61,776 nt of DNA from Planctomycetota bacterium. GTDB taxonomy: Bacteria; Planctomycetota; Planctomycetia; Pirellulales; UBA1268. The notes below the pieces were generated by a model, which made no database searches, was not told the origin of the DNA, and was given only the letters and a program-made list of their open reading frames with translations. The stretch lies in contig JAPOIM010000013.1 in the NCBI GenBank assembly GCA_029978905.1, positions 1 through 61,776 on the forward strand. Direction: 5' to 3'. Below are positions 24,456 through 33,500 of the stretch, piece by piece. Numbering within the stretch: the first letter of the stretch is position 1; every line of letters begins with the position of its first letter. The position numbers and the translations under genes are program-made.

Positions 24456-25388
24456 TCAGTTGTTCTCCGGGAGCCCTTCGGTGTGGCCGATGTTTTTCAC
24501 CGCCGCAAAGATCTGCTGCACGTCAGCGAGCAACTCCTGGTCGATTGGCTCCGCGGCCCACTCCGCCCACGCCTGGATGTTGGCAGGGTTGGCGCTGCCG
24601 GCAATCGTGGTGGCGATGTCAGGATTGGCGAGGGAGAACTGCAGGGCCAGTTTCGCAATCGGTGTGCCGCGTGACTGACACAGGGCAGCAGCTTCACGAG
24701 CCGCGGCCTTCACCTCCTCGGGTTCTTTCAGCCAAGCGGGTAGCGGGGCGTCGGTCAGCAGCCGCGCGCTGAAGGGGCCGGCATTCATCGCACCGATCCC
24801 CCTCGCCTTGAGGTAGGGAAGGGTCTCATCGGCAAAGCGGGTGTTTTGCAGGGTGTACTGGTTGTAGCTCAGCACGCAGTCGACGTCGGTCTGGTCGCAG
24901 ATGAAACGGAAGATCTTCTGCGGGTAGCCCGAGAAACCAAGGAATCGCACCTTGCCCGCCGCCTGCGCCTGACGCAGCGCCGGCAAGGTCTCGTCGACGA
25001 TCTGCTGCATCGGCACAAACTCGATGTCGTGGCACAGGGCAATGTCGAGGTGGTCGGTGCCAAGACGATGGAGGGACACGTCAATGCTCTCGGCCACACG
25101 GCGGGCAGAGAAGTCAAAGTGGCCCAGGTCGTAGCGGCCCAGTTTCGTGCACAGCAGGTAGTCGTCGCGAGGAATGTCGCGGAGGGCGAGCCCCAGCAAC
25201 ACCTCGCTCATCCCACGACCGTAGAACGGGCTTGTGTCGATCAGCCGCAGCCCGCAGCGAAGCGCGGTGTGCACACTCGCAACCGCTTCCTCAAGGTTGA
25301 CTCGACGAAACTCCTGGCCCAGTGACGAGGCGCCAAAGGCGAGGATGGGCACTTCGAGGCCGGTGTTTCCAAGCGGACGCGTCTGCAT
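24456..25388 (-). CDS. Aldo/keto reductase (L-fucose/L-galactose 1-dehydrogenase-like)
   Basis: 310 residues, single-domain TIM barrel. Family landmarks are the N-terminal RPLGNTGLEVPILAFGASSLG, LIDTSPFYGRGMSE with catalytic Asp and Tyr, CTKLGRY with catalytic Lys, and LCHDIEF with the active-site His. The overall pattern resembles D-threo-aldose or L-galactose 1-dehydrogenases, which oxidise an aldose to its lactone with NAD(P). Position directly before the lactonase gene supports this. The actual sugar (L-fucose, L-galactose, D-arabinose) is not determined by sequence. Confidence 0.82.
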   Translation of the reverse strand: MQTRPLGNTGLEVPILAFGASSLGQEFRRVNLEEAVASVHTALRCGLRLIDTSPFYGRGMSEVLLGLALRDIPRDDYLLCTKLGRYDLGHFDFSARRVAESIDVSLHRLGTDHLDIALCHDIEFVPMQQIVDETLPALRQAQAAGKVRFLGFSGYPQKIFRFICDQTDVDCVLSYNQYTLQNTRFADETLPYLKARGIGAMNAGPFSARLLTDAPLPAWLKEPEEVKAAAREAAALCQSRGTPIAKLALQFSLANPDIATTIAGSANPANIQAWAEWAAEPIDQELLADVQQIFAAVKNIGHTEGLPENN

Positions 25389-25409
25389 GAGGAAGGTCTC
25401 TGGTGTGAG

Positions 25410-25865
25410 TTAGGAGAAGGTCCGGCAACCGATGGTCAGTAGGAGGTTGGCCCAGGGCTGCGTTTCCGCCGTCTGAATCGTGAGCACATGGTCGACCGAC
25501 GCGACCGCTTCGTAAAAGTCCCACTTCACGATCGGCACCAGTTCACAAGGGCTCCCTGCGTCAGCCAGGATGCGGCGGTACTCGGTCCACACGGGTGGGT
25601 CGCCGGGCGTGGCCGCAGCGTAGGGGTCGTCGCGATCGATGCCCATCGTGTTGACATCGTCAACGCGGACCGTGGCCACCACCGCAGCAAACACCTGAGC
25701 GACGGTGGGCACGCCTGGGCTCAGTTGCAGCGAGATCAGCTCTGCCCGTGGGCCCCGCTTGTTGGAGGCCGGGTAGTTGCCGTCGGCGATGAGCACTTTG
25801 GAGTGGTGACCTGCCGTGGCAAGCACGCGGAGGATCTCGGGATGGAGGAGCGGAGTGTTCAGCAT
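25410..25865 (-). CDS. fucU: L-fucose mutarotase (FucU/RbsD family)
   Basis: 151 residues. The protein interconverts alpha and beta anomers of fucose (RbsD homologues act on ribose). Recognisable features are the N-terminal HPEILRVLATAGHHSKVLIADGNYP, with the catalytic His and Asp, and the C-terminal aromatic/acidic segment with the YEAVASVDHVLTIQT motif. Placement between the isomerase and aldose dehydrogenase, on the same strand with gaps of 44 and 21 bases, fits a role in supplying the correct anomer to the dehydrogenase. Confidence 0.88.
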   Translation of the reverse strand: MLNTPLLHPEILRVLATAGHHSKVLIADGNYPASNKRGPRAELISLQLSPGVPTVAQVFAAVVATVRVDDVNTMGIDRDDPYAAATPGDPPVWTEYRRILADAGSPCELVPIVKWDFYEAVASVDHVLTIQTAETQPWANLLLTIGCRTFS

Positions 25866-25909
25866 GGCGGGAGGGGTTCCGGGAAAGGGATTGGCGGATC
25901 GTCAGGGTG

Positions 25910-26758
25910 CTAGCGACCGGCGGTGTGGCTCAGGAAACTTCGCACGCTCGCGGCAGCAGCTTCATCGGCTGTTGGCAGGGGAAAGATTTCTGCCGAGAGG
26001 TAGCCTTGGTATCCGATCGCAGTGAGGGCGGCCACGATCGGCTCAACCTGCGTGTGCCCCATCCCGATGGCTCGGCGGTTGGAGTCGGCCCAGTGGATGT
26101 GTCCCACGTGTGCCGCCACCTCGCGGAGGATGCCGGCAAGATCGGCCTCTTCGATATTCATGTGGAACAGGTCGCACAGCAGCTTCACGTGCGACAGGCG
26201 ATGCTGCTCCAGAAACGCCGCTGCCTCAGACTGTCGGGTGAAGAGGTCGGTCTCGTAGCGGTTAAGCGGTTCGTAGAGAAACACCTGCCCATGCCGAGCC
26301 GCCCGCTCCCCGAGCGTGTGCAGGGCCTCGGCCAGCCGCTGCCTGGCTGCTTCCAGCGGAACGCGGTCGCTCGAGCGGCCCTGCATCGAACCAAGAATCG
26401 CTGGTGCCGAAAACGCCGCCGCCGCATCGATGATCCCTTCGATGAACGCAATCGCCCGCGCGCGCACGCTGTCGTCAGGGTCGACCAAGGAGAGCCCTTG
26501 GCACACCCAACCCGCACCGGTGCCTAGTGCCGCGAGCGAGAGACCATGGTGGGTGAACAGTTCTTTCAGTTCCGTCGCCGGCAGCGTTTGGGAATCCGCC
26601 GCAAAAATCTCGACTGCGTCGAAGCCGAGTTCGGCGGCGCGGCCGCAGGCTTCGGCGAGCGTGGGAAGAGGGCTCTCTTCACCTGGCATCCGGCAGTGGA
26701 AGACAAATGGCCCTCGCCTTGCCTGTGGCACGAGGCTGATGGTGATCGCGGATCTCAT
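25910..26758 (-). CDS. Sugar isomerase/epimerase (AP-endonuclease-2 TIM barrel; hydroxypyruvate-isomerase-like)
   Basis: 282 residues. The TIM barrel contains ELGFDAVEIFAAD, ILGSMQGRSSD, FLYEPLNRYETDLF with a conserved Glu, VKLLCDLFHMNIEE with metal-binding Asp and His, and HIHWADSNRRAIGMG with conserved His. The pattern matches the hydroxypyruvate isomerase/D-psicose 3-epimerase superfamily, where four acidic/His/Glu residues bind Mn or Mg. Its substrate is unknown. The start ATG overlaps the stop of the upstream UxaE-like gene by 4 bases (ATGA at 26755-26758), so the pair is translationally coupled and probably consecutive in one pathway. Confidence 0.82.
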   Translation of the reverse strand: MRSAITISLVPQARRGPFVFHCRMPGEESPLPTLAEACGRAAELGFDAVEIFAADSQTLPATELKELFTHHGLSLAALGTGAGWVCQGLSLVDPDDSVRARAIAFIEGIIDAAAAFSAPAILGSMQGRSSDRVPLEAARQRLAEALHTLGERAARHGQVFLYEPLNRYETDLFTRQSEAAAFLEQHRLSHVKLLCDLFHMNIEEADLAGILREVAAHVGHIHWADSNRRAIGMGHTQVEPIVAALTAIGYQGYLSAEIFPLPTADEAAAASVRSFLSHTAGR

Positions 26759-28020
26759 GCGTTGGCTCCGGAAGAACGACCGTCCAAAAACAGCGGGCGC
26801 ATATGTCGCTCGAAGAGGTTCTCAGTGACTTGCTTGGCCACGATGTCGCGGTTCGTGACCAGCAGGTCCGTGTAGCGGGTTCCCTGCTTGGCGGCGAGTT
26901 TGAAGGCGACATGCAGCAGTTGGCGAAGCGAGGCGTTGAAGCGAGGGTCTGTGGGGATATGCCGAATCGCCGCAGCGAGTTCGGGCCCCGTCCACCGACG
27001 CACCACTTCCGGCTCGGGCAGGCGAGTGCGGTCGATGTCGATCACGGTGGCGTACGGGGCGGTGAACGCATCGATGCCGTGAAATGCTTCGGCGTAGATG
27101 TCACGGGCCAGTTCCAGACCATCGCCTTCTGCCTCGGCGAGACCGATGAGTTCTTCCAGCCACGTGGTGCCTGCGGTTTTGATGTGGAAGCCTGCGCCGG
27201 TGTCTGCGGCCGCCTCTCGGATCACCGGGTAGAGCGAGAACTTGTCGCTCCCTGAGTGGACCGAGAGCTTGAGTGACGACGGCAGGCCATACGCCTTGGC
27301 GGCATGAGCCAGCACGGCGATGTCGTCGCGGAACTCGCGGGTGAACTGGGCGAGATTTCCCACATAGTCGACTCCCTTATTGAAGCGACCCGTGAATTTC
27401 GGCGCGATCGTCTCCACGGGAATCTTTTCATCGGCGAGCATCGCCAGGATCACCAGCAACTCAGGCGGCGTTTGTGGGCTCTCGGTTTCATCCATGCTCA
27501 CTTCGGTCACAAACGGCTCGCTCCGTCCGGATGCGATATGCCGCCAAAGATTGCCGGCCTCCCGGCAGGCCGAGAGGTAGTGCATGGCGATGCGGCGGGT
27601 CTCGTCGGCAGAGAGAGGGAGGGGGGCATCGATTCCGTCGACGGCCACGGCCGCGGTGAGCTCGGGGTGGCGGCTGAGAAAGGCGTTCACTTCGCCGCTG
27701 TCCGCCGGCGTTCCGATGGCGTCGGCCACATCGATCGTGAAAAAGTTGCTGCACGCGAGGTAGCCATCGACCGTCTCCAGCCGAATGTGGTCGGCGTCGA
27801 CAAACCATGGATGCGACCATCCCCGCGCCGCAACCGCGGCGGCGGCGGCCTCACGCACGCTCGCCGGCTGGCTCCCGACGAAGGTGTGTTCGCGATGGGA
27901 CTTGTTCCAGACAGGGGCTGCGATCACTCCAGCCTCGGCGAGCTGCTCAAAGGCTGCGAGTTGGGCCTGTGCCTCGTGGGCGAAGCGGTCTCCAACACCG
28001 AATGAAAAGCGGGGCAGCAT
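26755..28020 (-). CDS. UxaE-like tagaturonate/fructuronate epimerase family protein
   Basis: 421 residues from ATG 28020 (MLPRFSFGVGDRF); a longer frame upstream is non-conserved. Motifs: FSFGVGDRFAHEAQAQL, PVWNKSHREHTFVGS, FVDADHIRLETVDGYL, ETIAPKFTGRFNKGVDYVGN, LKLSVHSGSDKFSLYPV and GFHIKTAGTTWLEEL. These I associate with the tagaturonate epimerase (UxaE) family, a metal-dependent enzyme epimerising tagaturonate and fructuronate at C4. It is the first gene of the operon. The combination with fucose-type genes suggests a hexuronate or 6-deoxy-sugar acid substrate rather than galacturonate itself (inference). Confidence 0.78.
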   Translation of the reverse strand: MLPRFSFGVGDRFAHEAQAQLAAFEQLAEAGVIAAPVWNKSHREHTFVGSQPASVREAAAAAVAARGWSHPWFVDADHIRLETVDGYLACSNFFTIDVADAIGTPADSGEVNAFLSRHPELTAAVAVDGIDAPLPLSADETRRIAMHYLSACREAGNLWRHIASGRSEPFVTEVSMDETESPQTPPELLVILAMLADEKIPVETIAPKFTGRFNKGVDYVGNLAQFTREFRDDIAVLAHAAKAYGLPSSLKLSVHSGSDKFSLYPVIREAAADTGAGFHIKTAGTTWLEELIGLAEAEGDGLELARDIYAEAFHGIDAFTAPYATVIDIDRTRLPEPEVVRRWTGPELAAAIRHIPTDPRFNASLRQLLHVAFKLAAKQGTRYTDLLVTNRDIVAKQVTENLFERHMRPLFLDGRSSGANA

Positions 28021-28185
28021 GCGAAGACTCTCAGGGTGGGAACAAAACGGCGGCTTTGAAAAACCGCAGTGTAGGGCTCTTGATCGCGAACGCGAACCGT
28101 TCACCATGCGCATCCTGCCAAACGTCAACCCCGCGGCAGTCGCACCCAGGCTGATCAGGGGATGGTGTGCTCGTGGAGAGAGGGG

Positions 28186-29151
28186 CTACCGGCCACGGCC
28201 CGCCGGCCTCTCGGTTTGGCGTGCGGCGGCAACCTCCTGCGCAATGTCGTAGGCGTTGCCCTCGTGGATCACCGCGGTAAACCGCAGGGTCAGCGGCTCA
28301 CCGGCGGCCACGATGACCCGGCTGGGCTCACCCTGCTGCATCGCTGCCCGTCCGAAGGGGTTCGCCACAAAAACACCGTAGGCTCGGTTATGCCACCAGC
28401 TTTCTCGGAAGTTAGCTGAGGATGGAATGAGCGTGATGCCAATGACGTGGCCCTCGACGGTGCCGGTCGTGTCACACCACAGCGCCGGTTTTCCCCAGGT
28501 CTGTGCGGCCGAAGTCAGACCTGAGGCACTCGAGATCCGACCGCCGGCCTCTTCGGTCAGCGGGGTGGCCATTCGGGCGGCAAAGCCCATCTCCTCCTGG
28601 TCGCCAAAGACGATCGGATCGCCGACGGCCGTGAACACCGCGGTCCAGTCGACCGCCCAGCCGCACGGCCGCGCGCGGAGCTGCAGGAAGTTGTCACACG
28701 TGGCGAGTCGGGCTCCTTCCGCTGTGACCAGGCCGGATCGTGTGGCGAAGTGAAGCATGCCAGGCGAGGATGTTGGCGGTTCGAGAAATGCCTCGTGCAC
28801 AATCCTGCCACGATTCCGCCAGAAGTCTTCTCCACTGATGTCACCCCATGCCATCCAGATGCCTGGATGCATGCTGGCATGGTCTGTGGCGTCCAGACCG
28901 GTGCGGGGAGGATGAGGTCGGGTGACGGGTGTGCCGACGCGGGTGCGGACGTTGGCGAAGAATGGCCGCAGCACGGAAGGGTCGGCGTAGGCGTACTCGG
29001 CGATCTCTTGGCCATTGAGGGAAATCACAAGCTGGCCAGGTTGTTCTGCAACGAGGAACGCATCCGCCGGTTCGGTGGCATGCGCGGGGTTCCAGAATGC
29101 GTCGATGATCATGGCGACGAGCGAGAAAACCGCAATCGTGACGACGTGCAT
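28186..29151 (-). CDS. Exported DUF6807 (PmoA-like) family protein
   Basis: 321 residues from ATG 29151, preceded by GAGAGGAG. A signal peptide (VVTIAVFSLVAMIIDAFWNPAHA) leads into a beta-rich domain with YADPSVLRPFFANVRTRVGTPVTR and HPGIWMAWGDISGEDFWRNRG, and later GDQEEMGFAARMATPLTEE. These are the hallmark segments of the family annotated PmoA-like/DUF6807, common in Planctomycetes near sugar-related genes; despite the name it is not a methane monooxygenase subunit. Its function is unknown, perhaps a carbohydrate-binding or processing protein. It is 165 bases upstream of the UxaE-like operon on the same strand and may share its regulation. Confidence 0.78.
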   Translation of the reverse strand: MHVVTIAVFSLVAMIIDAFWNPAHATEPADAFLVAEQPGQLVISLNGQEIAEYAYADPSVLRPFFANVRTRVGTPVTRPHPPRTGLDATDHASMHPGIWMAWGDISGEDFWRNRGRIVHEAFLEPPTSSPGMLHFATRSGLVTAEGARLATCDNFLQLRARPCGWAVDWTAVFTAVGDPIVFGDQEEMGFAARMATPLTEEAGGRISSASGLTSAAQTWGKPALWCDTTGTVEGHVIGITLIPSSANFRESWWHNRAYGVFVANPFGRAAMQQGEPSRVIVAAGEPLTLRFTAVIHEGNAYDIAQEVAAARQTERPAGRGR

Positions 29152-29274
29152 GACGCTCCTCTCAGCGTGAAGAAAAAAGGATCTTATCCTCGCGTTACTT
29201 CCGGTTTTGGAGAGTGCCCACCCGACCACGGGGTGAGGTGGGCGCCTGGCGGGTGACAGAAAATCAGGGAAAGG

Positions 29275-30483
29275 GTGAGCGTGACAGATTCGATTCATGC
29301 ACAAGCCGCTGCGGTCATCGTGGCAGGAGGTGTTGGCAGGCGATTTGGCCGACCCGTTGGCGGCAAGGCGGCGGTTCTTGTGGACGGAAAGACGATGCTG
29401 GAATGGGTCGTGGATGCAGTCAGCGAGGTGGTGCCACATCTGGTGATTGTGAAGGCAGAAGGGCAGGTGTTGCCAGCGCTCGCGGCGAGGTCAGGTGTCA
29501 CGATTGACGTGGTGGTCGACACGCAGCCTGGCGGTGGTCCACTCGCCGCGGTCATCGACGGGATGACGGTTGTGGCGCAGTCCGAGAACCCACCACGCCA
29601 CTGCTTTCTGGCCTCGTGCGACGCGCCGCGGCTGGTGGTGGGCCTGGTACGGCACCTGCTGGCGGTCGCTCAGCAGACAGGCGGCTGGGTGGTGCCTCGT
29701 GTGGCCGAACATCCACAGCCCTTGGTGTCGGCACTCCCCCTGAGCCTCCTCCCAGCCATCAATCATTATCGTGCCAGCGGCAGACGTGACCTGCGAGGAC
29801 TCGCCGAGGTGCTGGCGGTGCATTGGGTCGACGAGGAGGCGTTGCGGCACACCGACCCAACGCTGGCGTCGTTTCGGGATATCGACACACCGGCCGATCT
29901 TGCCACAATCCAGAGCATGCACGACGACACGCTGCCCTCGTTTTCACCCTCCGTCGAAGCCTTGCTCGCGAATCCCGATGGTTCGGCTCGGCTTCCTGAG
30001 CTCGGTCCCGGGCGACCTGTCGAGGCACACCGCCAGGCGCTTCGCAGCCTCTCGGTGGACGCGCTGTGCGACGGCCGCGCGATCTGTGACCGGGCCGCCG
30101 CCCAATGCTGCCTGGCAGGACTCTGGCTCTGGAATGATTTTCTGGACGAGTCGCACCAGATCAGCCAGGGTATCGACACGTCGGATGGCAGTTACTGGCA
30201 TGGGATCATGCACCGCCGCGAGCCCGACCCGGGAAACGCGAAGTACTGGTTTCAGCGGGTGGGAGCGCATCCCGTGTTTGCGCCGCTCGCTGCCGTGGCC
30301 GCTCACCTCGGTGCGGGTAGCAGCTTTCCGCTCGACGCACACGCCTGGCATCCAGCCGCATTTATCGACTGGTCCCGCCGTCTTGCGCCCGGTTCGACCG
30401 ACATGCAGGCAGCCCGCATGATGGCGGCCGCTGAGTGGCGGCTGCTCTTTGGGCACTGCCTCCGGCAGGCCTGTGGCGAGTAA
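29275..30483 (+). CDS. MobA-like nucleotidyltransferase fused to an uncharacterised C-terminal domain
   Basis: 402 residues from GTG 29275 (another GTG at 29281 is equally plausible). Residues about 10-218 are an NTP-transferase domain: AAVIVAGGVGRRFGRPVGGKA, then [11 protein letters not shown] in the acidic metal-binding position and FRDIDTPADL at the end. This matches molybdenum-cofactor guanylyltransferase (MobA) and related transferases. Residues about 225-402 are a helical domain with LWLWNDFLDESHQISQGI, GSYWHGIMHRREPDPGNAK and WFQRVGAHPVFAPL, which I recall as a stand-alone hypothetical protein in several phyla. The fused substrate and domain partnership are unknown. A mogA gene lies at the far left. 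Confidence 0.75.
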   Translation: MSVTDSIHAQAAAVIVAGGVGRRFGRPVGGKAAVLVDGKTMLEWVVDAVSEVVPHLVIVKAEGQVLPALAARSGVTIDVVVDTQPGGGPLAAVIDGMTVVAQSENPPRHCFLASCDAPRLVVGLVRHLLAVAQQTGGWVVPRVAEHPQPLVSALPLSLLPAINHYRASGRRDLRGLAEVLAVHWVDEEALRHTDPTLASFRDIDTPADLATIQSMHDDTLPSFSPSVEALLANPDGSARLPELGPGRPVEAHRQALRSLSVDALCDGRAICDRAAAQCCLAGLWLWNDFLDESHQISQGIDTSDGSYWHGIMHRREPDPGNAKYWFQRVGAHPVFAPLAAVAAHLGAGSSFPLDAHAWHPAAFIDWSRRLAPGSTDMQAARMMAAAEWRLLFGHCLRQACGE

Positions 30484-30544
30484 ATCCGCAGTTTGGGGTG
30501 TTCCGGGGCGCGAACTGCCCTACGGAGGCTGCCCTCTTCCGGCC

Positions 30545-30550
30545 TATACT
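30545..30550 (+). promoter_or_regulatory. Possible -10 element of the AsmA-like gene
   Basis: TATACT at 30545-30550 would place transcription near 30557, giving a 41-base leader with AGGAG at 30584-30588 before ATG 30598. No clear -35 is seen. Confidence 0.4.
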
Positions 30551-30597
30551 CCCGCTCTCGGAAGGAGCCGGGAAATGGCCGTCAGGAGCATCCACCG

Positions 30598-33500
30598 ATG
30601 GCGTGGTGGGGACGACACCAGCAGGACGCGGCGGAGCTAGAGGAGCAGCCTCGGCCACGGTCGCGTTTTGTCCGGCTCATGCTGCTGGCCCTCGCCGGAG
30701 CCGCGCTCTGGTTTGCCCCCAACGTGCTGGTGCTCACGCGGGTTCGCGAACGGCCGCTGGAGCGCATCTCCCGACGGCTAGAGGGCACGCTCGCGAGTGG
30801 TTCGGCCAGCTGGAGTTGGTTCGGTCCAATCGAGTACCGCAACCTCGTCCTTCGCGATCGCGAGGGCATCCCGGTGTTGGCGATCGAGAAGGCCACGCTC
30901 GATCACGGGCTTGCGCAGCTCGCACGGCAGTTTCTCCTGGAGCCGCAGCCTCAACTCGGCACCCTGCGTCTCTCCGGCGTGTCGCTGGTCACGTCGATCG
31001 ATGCCGATGGAAGTGACGTGGAGCGCGTCCTTGCGCCGTGGAGCACGACGCCGGCCACCGGGCCGACGCCAGGCATGGAACTCGAAGTCGTCGATGCGGA
31101 GCTTGTGTTGCTCGACGCGGTGCATGGCGATGCCTGGAGAATCGGTGACCTGGTGGCCGCTGCGCGTCTGACATCAGAGGGGCTCGAGGGTTGGACCGTG
31201 GCCGGTCGGGCGGTGCATGCAGGTCGCGGGGCGGTGGCCTCGGATGCGATCGCGCTTTTGCAGCAGCGGCGTGCGGATGGTGTGGTCACCGGATCGACGG
31301 ACGTGCAGGTGGCCACACAGGCGACGGCGGTCATGACGCATGAGGGAGGTTTCTCGCTGTCGTCGCCGGCCTCACTGCCCGATCGCGGCGGAGCCTCCCC
31401 AGAGAAGCTGGTCTTCGCCACCAACCGTCTGCCGCTGGGAATCAGCGAGCTGTGTGCTGTGCGGTTCGGGTGGTCCTGGGTGCTGGATGGACATGCCGAC
31501 ATCCGGGTTGATCTTGAGTTGCCCACGCCCGCGGTTGCAGCAGGGGAAGCACCCGCGGAGCCACGTGGCACGACGGTTCGTGGCCGCATGACAGCGACGG
31601 ATGTGCATCTGCTTGATGCCCATCGGCTGCAAGAGCGATTTCACATCGACCGGGTGGAGGCACCGTTTGACTGTGTTCTGGACGGTGGCTCACTGACCAT
31701 CAGGCAGCTGACGGCGGAGTCGCCGCTGTTTTCCTTCCAGGCCAGTGGACGTGTTCCTTTCGCAGCCGCCGACGGCTTCAGCTGGTTGGAGCAGGCGGCG
31801 GCAGATGATTTCACATTTGCGGGCGATATCGACCTGGCAGAAGTGGCGCGAGGGCGTCCGGGCGGTGTGGAACTGAGGCCAGACGTGCGTGTCACCGATG
31901 GCCGCCTCCGCGTTGCCGCGGTCTCGCGGGCCGAGAACGATCGACGCGTGGTGGAGGTGCGGGTTTCATCTGAGGCGCTGGAAGCGGTGCAAGGAAGCCG
32001 TCAGCTCCGCTGGGATGAGCCGCTCTCCGCGTGGTTGCGTGGGAGTCGCGCGTTTGCGGAGCCAGCTTTTCGCATTGAAGAAGCCCGGGTGATCTCGCCG
32101 GCGTTTGAGATCACCGCATCGAGCCAGCCGCCGCTGACGGACGTGACTTGGACGGCAGATCTCGCCCGGCTGATCGCCGAAGTTGGCGAGATTCTCGATT
32201 TCCAGGGCATGACGCTTGAGGGAACGGCTCGGGGCAGCTGCCGGCTCTCGGAGCCGCATCCCAATGGTGCGAGATCGGGGCTCTTCTCCGCCAGCGTGGA
32301 CGGGTTTGTGTTGGAGTTGCCGGGGTATGAACGGTGGAGTGACGACCAACTGCGACTGGAGGCCACGGGCGTGGGCATGCTCGTGCCCGGGGGGGTCGCG
32401 GTCGATCAGGGACATCTCCATGTGGAGGCTGGCACGGACACGGGCGACGTGACGGTCACAAGTCCTTGGCTCCTCGCAGGGTTCGCCGTTGCCGCGCCTG
32501 CCAACGCGGCGGCCTTGCCGACAGCCGAGCTCGCACTCACGGGCGACCTCGCGAAGTGGCACACACGCCTCGCGGCGGTCACTCCCGCGGTCAGCCTCGA
32601 CGGGACCACGCTCAGCGGACGCTGCGACCTCTCCGCCACACTGGCCTCCATGGAGAACGGTTGGCGGTTCACGCGTGCTGGGGGTGAACTCAACGATGTG
32701 GTGGTGTCGTTGGCAGATGGACGGACGCTGGAGGAGCCGCGGGTCGTGGGCAGCGGGGCTGGCACACTCTTCAGCGGAGGCCGTGGTTTTGAAATCTCAT
32801 CGGCGGAGGTGCTCACTGCCACGCTCTCGCTGCGGACGGGTGGGTTTACGTATCTGCCCGCCGCGGGTGCGCTGATTGGCGGTCAGCGTCTGCCACTGAT
32901 CCGTGGTGTTGGCCAGTGGCAAGCGGATGTCGGCCGACTCGAGCAATGGGTGGTGGCACCGCTCGCCGCTGCGAGTTGGCCTGCTTCAGGGCGGGCCTGG
33001 GGTGCCTTTGAAGTGTCGGAAGCGAAGAACGGAGTGAGCGTGAGGCTTTCCGCCACGGGCAATGATCTGGCACTCGCCCGTGTGCCCGCGTCTTCGGTGC
33101 TCGGGATTGGGGCGGCTCTTCCGCCGAGCGAAGTGTGGCGTGAGCCGAGGGCCACGTTTCAGTTGGAGGTGACGCGAGACACGACGCAGCCTTCGGGCGC
33201 GGTCACGATCAACGCGCTCGCACTCGACTCGTCGACGGCGTCCTTCACGGCCACGGGCAGCCTGCGCGACCTTGCGGAACAAGGGTTTCTCGAACTCAGC
33301 GGGACGGCCACCTACGACTGGGATGCGATCTCCAGGCTGGCCACGCCTTGGACCGGTGGGCGGGTGCGTCTGGCGGGGAGTGGGGGACGTCCATTTGCCA
33401 TCCGAGGTCCGCTCGGGGGCATGGGTGGAGGTTCGGGAGAGTCTCCCGAGGTGGGCACCGTTGGCCTGCCGGTCGATCTGCCTCAGGAGAGTCGTCCGAC

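Noticed and set aside
28186-29439. Longer DUF6807 start at 29439
   Set aside because: The ATG at 29151 is preceded by GAGAGGAG and opens a signal peptide; the extra upstream codons overlap the plus-strand MobA-like start.
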